From Bacillota bacterium (GTDB lineage: Bacteria; Bacillota; Negativicutes; DSM-13327): 64,000 nucleotides of DNA. A program made the position numbers and the translations under genes. The notes beneath the pieces were generated by a model, which searched no databases, was not told where the DNA came from, and saw only the letters and a program-made list of their open reading frames with translations. Positions 34,446 through 43,961 of the stretch are shown piece by piece (positions within the stretch are counted from its first letter, which is position 1; each line of letters starts with the position of its first letter). The DNA lies in NCBI GenBank assembly GCA_017889585.1, contig JAGFZX010000012.1, positions 1 through 64,000 on the forward strand. Reading direction: 5' to 3'.

Positions 34446-35384
34446 TCAGAACGGAGTATTGTCACCAATATAGCAAGCTATATTATTATTTAGATATAAC
34501 TGCTGCAGATGTTCCATTTTTTCATCATCCACATGTCCATGCTCACTGTATTCATAATCTTTTCCTAACTGATTCCATTTAGTCAACCCAAGCCTATGGA
34601 ATTTCAAAAGATTAATTTCATATAATGAATTTTTGTTCATAAACTCAATCAGATTGTATGCATTTTCATCACTATCATTATATCCGGCTATAGTAGGTTG
34701 TCTTAGAACAATTCTTCCACCCCACCCATACCTTGTAAGCGCCTCAATGTTGGAAAGTATTAAACCATTATCGACACCGGTTCCTGCTTTGTGTTTTTCC
34801 CTATCCATGTTCTTTACATCAATAAATGCAAAATCAATGTACTTCATCATTTCTAGAAACGCTTCCTGTTTTACATAGCCACTGGTTTCAATCGCCGTAT
34901 GAATCTGCAATGCATGACATTTTTTCAATACTTCTATAAGAAACTCATGTTGCAGCAATGGCTCTCCGCCTGAAAACGTTACGCCTCCCTCTGACCCCCA
35001 GTTATTGAAATCACGTCTCAGAACAGCCACAAGCTCATCGACCGTATATTCTTTAACACACTGTTTCAGTGCATTATTAGGGCAAATCCCAGTGCAGTCG
35101 AAAGTCTCACATTGTTCACAGCGGTCCCAGGTAATGCCGGGTTTACCGTTAACAGCAAAGACGATTGAGCCATGTGGGCATGCATATTTGCATGCCCGGC
35201 AGCCCTTTTCCCATTTGCATATAGCTTCGGCAAACATGACATGTTTTTTTTTCAGCCAGCTTTCTGGATTGGCGCACCATTTACACTGTAGCGGACAGCC
35301 CGCAAAAAACACATTCGTTCTGCAGCCCGGGCCGTCATGCACGGAGAAACTCTGAATATCAAACAGTAACCCTTTCTTATCCAT
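34446..35384 (-). CDS. hpdA: 4-hydroxyphenylacetate decarboxylase activating enzyme (radical SAM)
   Basis: About 312 residues. The N-terminus has the activase pattern VHDGPGCRTNVFFAGCP and the radical SAM motif CPLQCKWC (CxxxCxxC), followed by an extra ferredoxin-like insert with many Cys (CKWEKGCRACKYACP, CEQCETFDCTGICP), and GGVTFSGGEPLLQ. It installs the glycyl radical on HpdB. The ATG at 35384 begins 7 bases after hpdC; the frame open to 35579 overlaps hpdC and is not the start. Confidence 0.92.
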   Translation of the reverse strand: MDKKGLLFDIQSFSVHDGPGCRTNVFFAGCPLQCKWCANPESWLKKKHVMFAEAICKWEKGCRACKYACPHGSIVFAVNGKPGITWDRCEQCETFDCTGICPNNALKQCVKEYTVDELVAVLRRDFNNWGSEGGVTFSGGEPLLQHEFLIEVLKKCHALQIHTAIETSGYVKQEAFLEMMKYIDFAFIDVKNMDREKHKAGTGVDNGLILSNIEALTRYGWGGRIVLRQPTIAGYNDSDENAYNLIEFMNKNSLYEINLLKFHRLGLTKWNQLGKDYEYSEHGHVDDEKMEHLQQLYLNNNIACYIGDNTPF

Positions 35385-35391
35385 GCTTACC

Positions 35392-35652
35392 TTATATCGC
35401 TGCATAGCCCGAACAGGCGAAAGCGCCGCATGAAGCATATGCCCAATTTTCCTTTTCCAAGCCCTTACAAGTACCAACTCCGTATTTATCCGCATTGATG
35501 AAGTTTTTGCAGTTGCCGCATTTCTCGGCTTGTTTGAATTCAGGGCAAGCCTGGCTTCCTTCACCGTCAATAGGTACAAACCCCTTGCTTAATGCACACA
35601 TCCCCTTTTCACAATCTAGATTTATATAATTTTTACACTCATAATGTCTCAT
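35392..35652 (-). CDS. hpdC: 4-hydroxyphenylacetate decarboxylase small subunit
   Basis: 86 residues from the ATG at 35652, which follows GGAGGAGAT. Two Cys-rich halves (CKNYINLDCEKGMC with CPEF; CGNCKNFINADKYGVGTCKG with CGAFAC) fit the two [4Fe-4S] clusters of HpdC. Among glycyl-radical enzymes only 4-hydroxyphenylacetate decarboxylase is known to me to have this subunit, so its presence supports the substrate assignment of the whole operon. Confidence 0.92.
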   Translation of the reverse strand: MRHYECKNYINLDCEKGMCALSKGFVPIDGEGSQACPEFKQAEKCGNCKNFINADKYGVGTCKGLEKENWAYASCGAFACSGYAAI

Positions 35653-35680
35653 CGTGATCTCCTCCAATGATTATTTTCAA

Positions 35681-38377
35681 TTACGCCTCATCATATTCTG
35701 TTCTATAGATAACTTCATCCTGAATAGGTTTGCCGATTTCACACCAATATTGGGTAAATCCAGCTACCCGAACCATAAGATCCCGATATTTTTCCGGCGT
35801 AAGTTGCGCCTCCCTTAATGTTTCACTATCGACAACATTAAACTGAACATGAAAGCCTCCTTTCCGCATATAGGCACGGACAACATCGAGAAGCTTTCTT
35901 GTCCCGCTGATGCCTCTGACTGCCGATGGATGAAGTTTTAAATTCATCTGCGCGTTCTGGTGCATGGAATGGTCATAAACTGTTGCCGATTCAAATATTG
36001 CATAAATACCATTTTTATCGGTGCCGGCCGCTGCCGATACCGAACCGTCTGAATAAGTGGTGCCTGCAAGTCTGCCGTCAGCTGTCGCCAAGGTCACAAA
36101 ACCTTGAGGCCCGTGTGTTGATACGGAGATTTGACACAAGTATAAAGGTTTTCCATAGTAAGAACGATATCTGTGAGTCATGTCATAGATATAATAGTGA
36201 TAGGCTTTAAAAATCTCATCCACATAGTTGTCAGCGTTGCCGTATTTCGGTGCATTAACACAGGCTGCAAAAATCTTTTCATATTTAGAACTGTTTTCCG
36301 TACTTTCCCGAAAATCAGGTGAAAATACGTTTGTTTGGTAAGCAGGCTTGAAGCCAAAGTTATTGACCATTGCCTCTGTCATTTCTGCCGGCGAAAATTT
36401 CTTGTCATCGAATACATTTTTCTTAATAGACGACAAGGAATTTATGAGAGTGATCGTCCCGCAGGATTCAAAATTAATACTGGCGTTATATCTTGCGCCC
36501 ATGGTGCCAATGTGTTTGCCTTTGCTGAAGCAGTCAGGTTTCAGCAAGGAATTAACGGCAGGCATATTGTACTTGCGCCAAATATCCATCTGAATATTAT
36601 TGCATCTGTTCACAACTTCAGTGGAGAGCTCCATGTATGCTTTCCACTGATCAAGCATTGTTTCATAAGAGTCAATCTTCTTATTATGAGGCGGAAATAC
36701 CTGTTTTCCGGTCCGCTTATCCAACCCATTTGTCAAAACAAGTTCAAGAACTTTTGGCATGGCGATGAAATGAACACCTGTGCCGCAGGTAGGTGATGCC
36801 CCGCCGGGAATCATGGTTTGTTTTCCGTTATAATCAAGGGGCAAGAAGCAGCCAGGTGCCGATTCCAGACAACCGCCAAGGCACCAAGCCCTTGCATCAT
36901 GAATATCCATGCCTTCCGGGCCATAATTTTGCAGCATGAAGTTCATGCCTGTCTGGTTATTCATCCAGGCCGGATAGCCAAGTCCTAGTTTTGTACACGA
37001 AGCGGCTTTCATAAGAAAATCTTCCGGGGTCTTTTCATCATATAATACGCTCAGCGTCGGCTGCGGGGTTTGATTTCGCATACCTGCCTCAATGATTAAA
37101 TATTCCAGAGGCGTAACTGCTGTAAGTCCATCGTAATTCTGTCCGCCTAATGAAAGATTATTGAAAGTATTACCGGAAAGAACACCGCCAGATACACCAG
37201 CTGATGCAAAACATTCAATACAAGTAATTTTTATTCTGTATAATTCCATAATTTCAATTACTTCTTCTTCTGTCATGATGCCGTCTTCAATGTCTTTCGC
37301 GTAGAAGGGCTGCAAGACTTGCCCAAGTTTGCCAATTGAAAGACCGGATTGAGGATCTTCATTAACAACACCTAAATGACAGCAAAGGGTCATCTGGATT
37401 GCTTCCCAGAAGGTTGCCGGTTTCTTATGGGCAATATTCCCCATGACCTCGGCAACTTTTTCATAGTTAGCTTTTAATGCGGCATCGGTTTCAATTGAAG
37501 CCAAATATTTTGCCTGCCTTGAATAATTCTCGCACCAAGCACTTAACCCCTTAGTAATTTCCTTCATTGCGGCATAGTAATAACCACGGCTCATGCCGAA
37601 ATCACCATCATCACCGGCTTCGCCCATAACTTCAGCAATTTTTTCATCACACATTTCGATGATTCGGTCGAAGCCATACTGCAAAGGAAGATAATAGTTT
37701 ATTACTTCACGCCCTTGAGGAATGGCAAAAGAATCAAACATACAGATAACGCTGTTCATAATACGTTTAAACTGATCATAGCCCGGCGTCATCTGGGAAT
37801 ACTTGTCACTCAATTCTTCGATTGAAATGCCTTTCCAAGGCTTCGCTGTTTTAACCAGAACAGGTATTTCTTCTTTTCGCATGCCAAACTTCTTAGCAAT
37901 GGAAATAATATTGCCATAGCTTTCAGTTACGTTGCCGCCGCCAGCACCAACCATGCTGACTGAATCGGCTTCGCTTTCCGCCGGGGCATCCACCTCCTGC
38001 ATTAAAGCTTCCGCCTGGGCATTAAAGAAACTTGCACATACCCATGGAAAGGGAAAGGCCCCTCTGATATTTTTCGTCTTATTCATAACAAGCTTTTCAT
38101 AAGGTAAAATTGTCGGTGTCATATGGGATAAGGAAGCGGCTACAGCTTTCGCTCTTCTTACTTCAAGGATATCGCCGTCATTTTCCCACCAGGTTCTGTT
38201 ATACCAATACGCAGCTTCCATATCGGCAGTAACTTTTAAAGTATAATAAATGTCCATCAACTTTTTTGTGCTTTCTTTTGCTTCTGGAATATCAGATTCC
38301 AAAAGATTATCAACTCTTTCCATGTTGATGCCGCGTTTTCTTAATATATCCTGCAGCTTTATTTCATTAGAGTTCAT
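35681..38377 (-). CDS. hpdB: 4-hydroxyphenylacetate decarboxylase catalytic subunit (glycyl radical)
   Basis: 898 residues. Key residues fall at the positions known from the characterised clostridial enzyme: Cys503 and Glu505 in GGCLESAPGC, His536 in CGTGVHF, Glu637 in NFESCG and the glycyl-radical Gly873 in RVAGFTQYWC. The reaction converts 4-hydroxyphenylacetate, from tyrosine fermentation, to p-cresol and CO2. AGGGGGG precedes the ATG. It heads the hpdBCA operon in the order seen in Clostridioides difficile. A TGTA-AAG-TACA dyad lies about 60 bases upstream. Confidence 0.96.
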   Translation of the reverse strand: MNSNEIKLQDILRKRGINMERVDNLLESDIPEAKESTKKLMDIYYTLKVTADMEAAYWYNRTWWENDGDILEVRRAKAVAASLSHMTPTILPYEKLVMNKTKNIRGAFPFPWVCASFFNAQAEALMQEVDAPAESEADSVSMVGAGGGNVTESYGNIISIAKKFGMRKEEIPVLVKTAKPWKGISIEELSDKYSQMTPGYDQFKRIMNSVICMFDSFAIPQGREVINYYLPLQYGFDRIIEMCDEKIAEVMGEAGDDGDFGMSRGYYYAAMKEITKGLSAWCENYSRQAKYLASIETDAALKANYEKVAEVMGNIAHKKPATFWEAIQMTLCCHLGVVNEDPQSGLSIGKLGQVLQPFYAKDIEDGIMTEEEVIEIMELYRIKITCIECFASAGVSGGVLSGNTFNNLSLGGQNYDGLTAVTPLEYLIIEAGMRNQTPQPTLSVLYDEKTPEDFLMKAASCTKLGLGYPAWMNNQTGMNFMLQNYGPEGMDIHDARAWCLGGCLESAPGCFLPLDYNGKQTMIPGGASPTCGTGVHFIAMPKVLELVLTNGLDKRTGKQVFPPHNKKIDSYETMLDQWKAYMELSTEVVNRCNNIQMDIWRKYNMPAVNSLLKPDCFSKGKHIGTMGARYNASINFESCGTITLINSLSSIKKNVFDDKKFSPAEMTEAMVNNFGFKPAYQTNVFSPDFRESTENSSKYEKIFAACVNAPKYGNADNYVDEIFKAYHYYIYDMTHRYRSYYGKPLYLCQISVSTHGPQGFVTLATADGRLAGTTYSDGSVSAAAGTDKNGIYAIFESATVYDHSMHQNAQMNLKLHPSAVRGISGTRKLLDVVRAYMRKGGFHVQFNVVDSETLREAQLTPEKYRDLMVRVAGFTQYWCEIGKPIQDEVIYRTEYDEA

Positions 38378-38434
38378 GTAAATCCCCCCTTGTCTTTATA
38401 TATCAACTCTAGTACAAATTAACAGAAAACATCA

Positions 38435-38447
38435 GTGTAAAGTACAC
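38435..38447. promoter_or_regulatory. Candidate operator upstream of hpdB
   Basis: GTGTAAAGTACAC, a 13-bp palindrome around a three-base centre, lies about 60 bases before the hpdB start. It could be a site for the Crp/Fnr-type protein encoded downstream of hpdA, but this is inference. Confidence 0.35.
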
Positions 38448-38567
38448 ACTTTCGGCTTCTATTTTTATATTTCTTCGCCCTGCCCTAATATGGGCATAAG
38501 CTAATTATGCGACTAAAAATTACTATGATTTGCAAATTAACAGCAATGGTATCTCCCTATATAAAAA

Positions 38568-38640
38568 AGTCCCAACCACAGTGAGGGTTGAGGCCATTTT
38601 TCCCCGCTAGAGGCGATACGCCCCCCGATAACCAGTTCCA
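38568..38640. repeat. Interspersed repeat family 3, copy 1
   Basis: A CAACC/GGTTG hairpin followed by GAGGCCATTT, CTAGAGGCGATACG and CCCGATAACCAGTTCC. The same words in the same order occur at 61018-61090. Confidence 0.5.
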
Positions 38641-38874
38641 CGTATAGCAACCTTATCCTTTGGAGAATAAATGTCATTTTGCAAAATGACAACGGTTCAT
38701 CAGCTGCTTTAACTAGGTGTAGTAATAAATATTTAAAAGAAATTTAATCATTGGCAAATGTATATTTTAAATCTTTCTATTAATTCAAGTTATTATGTAT
38801 TATAATTTAATTGTATAAATATGTCACATCTTGTTTGAATATAAAAATCCGTTAAATATTAGGCGGTGGTAAGA

Positions 38875-41622
38875 ATGAATAAGAAAACCCATTCCATGAG
38901 ATTTTTTATTATTTTATCATTTATTCTGCTTATATTAAGTACTTTTAGTATCATAGGCTATTTTACTTTTACCAGTTGGAAAGCATCTGCCGAACATTTT
39001 GTAACTAAAATTCAAAACAACACCATTAATATTATTTTAAATCAAATAGAACTTTATATAAATATGCCTACTTTAATTAATGAAGGTAATTATACTTTAA
39101 TTAAAGACAAAATCATTGATATTAATGATAAGAACAAACGTGAAATATATTTTGCTAGTATGATTAAATCCTTTAGCGAAGAAGTGTATAGTTTTAGCTA
39201 TGGAACTGAAAGTGGCGAATACTACGGAGCACGTAGAAATAAACAGAACAAAATTGAAATTATTGAAAACAATGAGACAACAAATGGAAAATCTCGTTAT
39301 TATTCTACCACACAAGATTTGACTGCAGCAGAATTAAAAGAAGAAACCAGCAAATTTGATCCTCGCACTAGAGATTGGTATATCATCGCAAAAGAAAAAC
39401 AAAAACCGGTATTCTCTCCAATTTATAAACATTTTGTGATGAATGATCTAGCTATTACAGCTGCTTATCCTATTTATAATAAAGAAGGTCTCCTTAAAGG
39501 TGTATTGGGGACACATATTACTCTATCGAAAATAAATAACTATTTAAAAGAGTTAGTAGAGAATAATGCTGTAACTGTTTATATTGTAGAAAAAAATTCT
39601 GGTTATTTGGTGGCAAACTCACTAGGAAATCCTAATTTTGAAATTCTTGCAGACAACACCATTAAAAGAACAACGATTGAAGAAATTGATAATCATGAAA
39701 TCGTTGAAGCCTATCAACAATACACGATAACCTCAGATACAACTTATATAACTAATTCAAGTAATGACAAGCTAAATATACAATTAACTGCATATCAAAA
39801 AGAGGGCTTAGATTGGTTAATCATAACAGCGATTCCAGAAAAACCGTTTACTACTGGCATAGCCAAAAGTATTTGGATTTCAATTTTAGTATCAATTTTA
39901 TCGATTATTATAGCAATCATAATCTATATGAAAAGTATGGAGGTAATTCTTAAACCTATCTACAATTTGATAAGAACTACCGAAAAATATTCCGAGGGGG
40001 ATTTCTCGCAGAGAGCAAAGATTTATAGACATGACGAAATCGGAAGATTATCAATTGCCTTTAATAGAATGGCCGAACAATTGTATGAACTTATTTATAC
40101 ACTTGAGGAAAAAATTAAAGATCGTACGACCGAATTAGAAAATACAATTTTTGAACTAAAAAACAGTAAAGATAACATCAGTCTGCTGCTAGACTCCACC
40201 GCCGAAGCAATATACGGAATTGACATGAATGGAAACTGTACATTCTGCAACGCCAGCTGCTTAAAAATGCTTAAATACCAGCAGCAAAAAGATTTTCTTG
40301 GCAAAAATACACATTCACTGATCCATTATAAGCACTCAGATGGTACCCCTCTCCCCATAGAAGAATGCAAGATTCTTGATGCATTAGATAAAGTAACAGG
40401 CGTACATGTAGAAAACGAAGTATTCTGGCGATCTGATGGAACCTGTTTCCCTGTGGAGTATTTCTCCTACCCCCAGTATCGCAATGGAAAAGTTATAGGT
40501 GCTGTGATTACTTTTCTAGATATCACTGAGCGCAAAAAATCGGAAGCTGAAATCCTTTATTTGAGCTATCGAGATCAGTTAACAGGTTTATATAATAGAA
40601 GGTATTTCGAAGAGGAGTTAGCACGGCTAGATGTCCCAAGAAAATTCCCCTTGACCATCGTTATGGCCGACATGAACGGCTTAAAGCTTATCAATGATTC
40701 TTTAGGACATGCCATGGGAGATGAAATCCTTAAAAGAATAGCAGAAGTGTTGCAAAAAGGTTGTCGATCCGGTGATCTTGTAGCCAGGCTAGGAGGAGAT
40801 GAATTTGTCATTCTTCTGCCTAAAACGGACTCCCGTGAAGCAAAACAGATGATTCAACGCATTAAAGATAGCGCCTCAAAAGAAAAGGTAGGCCCTGTTG
40901 ATATCTCTATTTCCTTCGGTTATGGAACCAAAAACTGCAAGGAAGAAAAAATTCAAGATATTTTCAAAATAGCTGAAGATCACATGTATGGGCATAAACT
41001 CTTTGAAAGCCCAACTATGAGAAGGAAAGCCATCAATACCTTAATCAGTACCCTTCATGGCAGAAGTAAACAAGAAGAAAACCATGCCCATAGAGTTTCT
41101 GAGTTATGTAAAAGTATGGGTAAAACCCTTAACCTTCCTGAAACGGAAATCGTGGAACTTAAAACAGCAGGCTTACTTCATGATATTGGAAAAATAGCCA
41201 TTGAAGAAAGCATATTAAGCAAGCCTGGAGACTTAACCGACAATGAACGAGAAGAAATAAGACGTCATTCAGAAATAGGCTATAGAATACTTAGTACCGT
41301 TAATACCATGTCCCAAATGGCAGAATACGTGTTGGCTCATCATGAAAGGTGGGATGGCAAAGGCTATCCCAAGGGCTTAAAAGGAGACAATATTCCCCTT
41401 CAAGCAAGAATTATTCATATCGCTGAAGCTTATAATGACATGACCAGTGCTAGAAGCTACCAAAACACCTTATCAGCAGAAGAAGCTGTAGTGGAATTAC
41501 AAAAAAATGCCGGTCTTCAATTTGATCCCGAGTTAATTAAGGTATTTATTGAGAAAGTACTAGCTAAAGGCTCCGATCACTCGAACTTGCTCGACGAATG
41601 CCTGCAAAAGAATTACACTTAA
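38875..41622 (+). CDS. dCache-HAMP-PAS-GGDEF-HD-GYP signalling protein
   Basis: About 915 residues. Two membrane helices (about 10-30 and 330-350) enclose an extracytoplasmic dCache sensor. A HAMP segment follows, then a coiled coil, a PAS domain, a GGDEF domain (DQLTGLYNRRYFEEEL, RLGGDEFVILLP) and an HD-GYP domain (LLHDIGK, HHERWDGKGYP). Both signature motifs are intact, so it may make and degrade cyclic di-GMP in response to an external ligand. ATG at 38875 is chosen over the GTG at 38866 because the GGTGG site fits it. No partner gene is adjacent. Confidence 0.92.
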   Translation: MNKKTHSMRFFIILSFILLILSTFSIIGYFTFTSWKASAEHFVTKIQNNTINIILNQIELYINMPTLINEGNYTLIKDKIIDINDKNKREIYFASMIKSFSEEVYSFSYGTESGEYYGARRNKQNKIEIIENNETTNGKSRYYSTTQDLTAAELKEETSKFDPRTRDWYIIAKEKQKPVFSPIYKHFVMNDLAITAAYPIYNKEGLLKGVLGTHITLSKINNYLKELVENNAVTVYIVEKNSGYLVANSLGNPNFEILADNTIKRTTIEEIDNHEIVEAYQQYTITSDTTYITNSSNDKLNIQLTAYQKEGLDWLIITAIPEKPFTTGIAKSIWISILVSILSIIIAIIIYMKSMEVILKPIYNLIRTTEKYSEGDFSQRAKIYRHDEIGRLSIAFNRMAEQLYELIYTLEEKIKDRTTELENTIFELKNSKDNISLLLDSTAEAIYGIDMNGNCTFCNASCLKMLKYQQQKDFLGKNTHSLIHYKHSDGTPLPIEECKILDALDKVTGVHVENEVFWRSDGTCFPVEYFSYPQYRNGKVIGAVITFLDITERKKSEAEILYLSYRDQLTGLYNRRYFEEELARLDVPRKFPLTIVMADMNGLKLINDSLGHAMGDEILKRIAEVLQKGCRSGDLVARLGGDEFVILLPKTDSREAKQMIQRIKDSASKEKVGPVDISISFGYGTKNCKEEKIQDIFKIAEDHMYGHKLFESPTMRRKAINTLISTLHGRSKQEENHAHRVSELCKSMGKTLNLPETEIVELKTAGLLHDIGKIAIEESILSKPGDLTDNEREEIRRHSEIGYRILSTVNTMSQMAEYVLAHHERWDGKGYPKGLKGDNIPLQARIIHIAEAYNDMTSARSYQNTLSAEEAVVELQKNAGLQFDPELIKVFIEKVLAKGSDHSNLLDECLQKNYT

Positions 41623-41676
41623 TTTAGCAACGTTAGGCAGCTTTATCCTCGAAAATTTCCATGTCTATGCATATAA

Positions 41677-41720
41677 AAAACGGCCTCCCTTCCATTTTAT
41701 AAATGAATTGAGGTCGTTTT
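41677..41720 (+). terminator. Terminator of the GGDEF/HD-GYP gene
   Basis: AAAACGGCCTC/GAGGTCGTTTT arms (41677-41687 with 41710-41720, one G-T pair) ending in four Ts, 55 bases after the stop. Confidence 0.65.
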
Positions 41721-41725
41721 CCTCC

Positions 41726-41762
41726 CTTATAAATGATACGGTTCTTACGAATCATATTCTGC
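41726..41762. repeat. Interspersed repeat family 4, copy 2
   Basis: TTATAAATGATACGGTTCTT followed by GAATCAT; same as 30238-30274. Confidence 0.45.
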
Positions 41763-41790
41763 TAATTTTATACAAAATTTGGCATAAACT

Positions 41791-41844
41791 CTTTAGCTAT
41801 TACAAGTAATACGCTTCTGTGTATCATACATAACGGCGAAAATT
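41791..41844. repeat. REP-like palindromic repeat, copy 2
   Basis: Inverted relative to 31042-31093: its reverse complement has TTTTCGCCGTTA, ATGATAC, GCGTAT and AGCTAAAG in the same order. Confidence 0.5.
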
Positions 41845-42046
41845 ATTACAAAGCATGAATGCATTGAACAGAGGTTCAATTAGCTGATCCTTGGCCTTGC
41901 AATTCATATATTTGTTGAGTTTGAGAAACCGTCCCCGACTTATTACAAAAAGCAAATGATATACTTTGACTTATAAGGTTGGTAAAAAAATTATATTAGG
42001 AGGAGTTTATTTTGAATAAGGCAGTTCATATTCCTAAAGGCTTTAC

Positions 42047-43624
42047 ATGGTTGTTAGTTCTACCCCTGCCAAAAATGTCATTGTATTAATGACAGATGGA
42101 ACAGGCGCTACACATACGGCACTTACTCGTTGGTACAAGGGGACTTTACTACCACAGGATGCATTAATTGTTGGCGGAGTACGAACATATGGAGCCGATT
42201 CTATTATTACTGATTCCGCTCCAGCAGCCAGTTCATTTGCTACCGGACATAAAACAGATGATAAATTCATCAGCGTTTTGCCCGCAAGAACCATCATTCC
42301 TGGCATTCCCCCAATTAGCGATGATTTAATATATAAACCAGTGGCAAGTGTATTAGAAGGAGCAAAGCTAAAGGGTAAATCGGCAGGAATCGTGGCTACA
42401 TCAAATATCCAGCATGCTAGTCCAGCAGCGTATTCAGCTCACTGTCCTGATCGCAGTAATTATGAAGAGATCGCAAAGCAGCAAGTGCATTTAAATATTG
42501 ATGTTGTACTCGGATGTGGGAAACAGTATCTTATCCCCAAAGAGCAAGGTGGCACCCGTTTTGATAATGAGAATATGATCGATTTACTGAAAGCTAAAGG
42601 TTATGGTTTTGTGGAAAATCGTACAGATATGCTAAACTATAAAGGTCATAAAATGTGGGGAATATTTGCCAATGATGCCATGGACTATGATATGGATCGG
42701 AAGTATTTACATCCTGAGCAGCCATCATTGGCAGAAATGACTAAAAAGGCCATTGATGTATTGTCACAAAACCCTAAAGGCTTTTTCTTATTTGTGGAAG
42801 CCAGCAAAGTGGACTGGGCATCACATTCTAATGATCCGGTTGGTGTAATTAGTGATTCTTTGGCATACGCTGATGCCATTCAAGTAGCTCTTGATTTTGC
42901 TAAACACGATGGTAATACACTGATTTTATGCTTTGCCGACCATAGTAACGGCGGCATGTCCATTGGCAGCAAAAAAAGTAATAAAACCTATTCCAGCACA
43001 CCTCTCGAACAGTTATTAGATCCGCTAAAAAAAGCATCTATGACTGGCGAAGGCGTTGAAATAATGCTTGATGGAAACTTATCCGAAACTAACATTCGCT
43101 CTATTGTAAATCAATATTATGGTGTTGATGATTTAACCGCAGCAGAGATTGAAGCAATTCAAAAGGCAAAAAAAGGTACTCTAAATGCTGTGCTTGGCCC
43201 AATTATCAGTAATCGTTCCATAATCGGCTGGACAACAAATGGACATACTGGTGAAGATGTTTTCTTATATGCTTACGGTCCTAATAAACCATCAGGATTA
43301 ATTGAAAATAAAAACTTAGCATATATTTGCGCCAATACGCTAGGGTATGACCTTGATCAGGCAGACAGTAATTTGTTTAGTGAAGCTAGCAGTACCTTTA
43401 AAACCATTGGTGCTACGGTAAGTATCGATAAAACAGATCCAGCGAATATGATGCTGGTGATTGAAAAAGGCTCGAAACGTGCCGAAATGTCTTTTAGTAA
43501 AAACCTTATTAAAATCAATGGTAAAACATATGAGATGACAGGTATCACAGTATATGCTCCAAAGACTGAAAAAGTATATATTCCTAAACAGGCTGTCGAA
43601 TTGGCGAAAGCAGCTGGCCTATAG
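42047..43624 (+). CDS. phoA: Alkaline phosphatase, signal-peptide region disrupted
   Basis: 525 residues of the PhoA family. Active-site elements are LMTDGTG, the catalytic Ser in TDSAPAASS, HASPAAYSAH, EASKVDWASHSND, FADHSNGG and TNGHTGED, so the catalytic domain looks intact. The ATG at 42047 has no ribosome binding site and gives no signal peptide. The AGGAGGAG site belongs to a TTG at 42012 in another frame that starts MNKAVHIPKGFTWLLVLP and then stops. The natural gene probably began there and lost its signal-peptide core and frame, leaving the enzyme unexpressed or cytoplasmic. Confidence 0.8.
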   Translation: MVVSSTPAKNVIVLMTDGTGATHTALTRWYKGTLLPQDALIVGGVRTYGADSIITDSAPAASSFATGHKTDDKFISVLPARTIIPGIPPISDDLIYKPVASVLEGAKLKGKSAGIVATSNIQHASPAAYSAHCPDRSNYEEIAKQQVHLNIDVVLGCGKQYLIPKEQGGTRFDNENMIDLLKAKGYGFVENRTDMLNYKGHKMWGIFANDAMDYDMDRKYLHPEQPSLAEMTKKAIDVLSQNPKGFFLFVEASKVDWASHSNDPVGVISDSLAYADAIQVALDFAKHDGNTLILCFADHSNGGMSIGSKKSNKTYSSTPLEQLLDPLKKASMTGEGVEIMLDGNLSETNIRSIVNQYYGVDDLTAAEIEAIQKAKKGTLNAVLGPIISNRSIIGWTTNGHTGEDVFLYAYGPNKPSGLIENKNLAYICANTLGYDLDQADSNLFSEASSTFKTIGATVSIDKTDPANMMLVIEKGSKRAEMSFSKNLIKINGKTYEMTGITVYAPKTEKVYIPKQAVELAKAAGL

Positions 43625-43681
43625 GTAATAAAGAAAACCACTCTATTTGAAGTGACCCTTGTCACGTAGACAGTAATTAAA

Positions 43682-43803
43682 ACGCAAAAATTACGCAGCC
43701 TGAGTCCTATATTCATAGGGGCTCAGGTTGTTTAATTTTTCTTGGAACCTTTGGTGATTATAAAAGTAGATATCTCGTTTTACGACATATTTAACCTCTT
43801 CAA
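43682..43803 (-). pseudogene. IS3-family transposase C-terminal relic
   Basis: The minus strand reads VKRDIYFYNHQRFQEKLNNL followed by SPYEYRTQAA, the conserved C-terminus of IS3/IS150-group OrfB. No upstream part in this frame. Confidence 0.7.
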
Positions 43804-43814
43804 CTGTGCGAAAG

Positions 43815-43925
43815 GAATAGAGATGAAATTACTTATGTTACAGATGGTGAGGGATGGCTGTATCTTGCAGCTGTTATGGACTTATATAGTGGTAAAATAA
43901 TAGGCTGTCAGCGAAATTACGTATC
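43815..43925 (+). pseudogene. IS3-family transposase core relic
   Basis: The plus strand reads DEITYVTDGEGWLYLAAVMD followed by LYSGKIIG, the first DDE-Asp region of IS3-family OrfB. It is opposite in orientation to the fragment beside it, showing rearrangement. Confidence 0.65.
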
Positions 43926-43961
43926 TGGTTGAGTTGGTTATGTTCAAAGTAACGACTTCTT

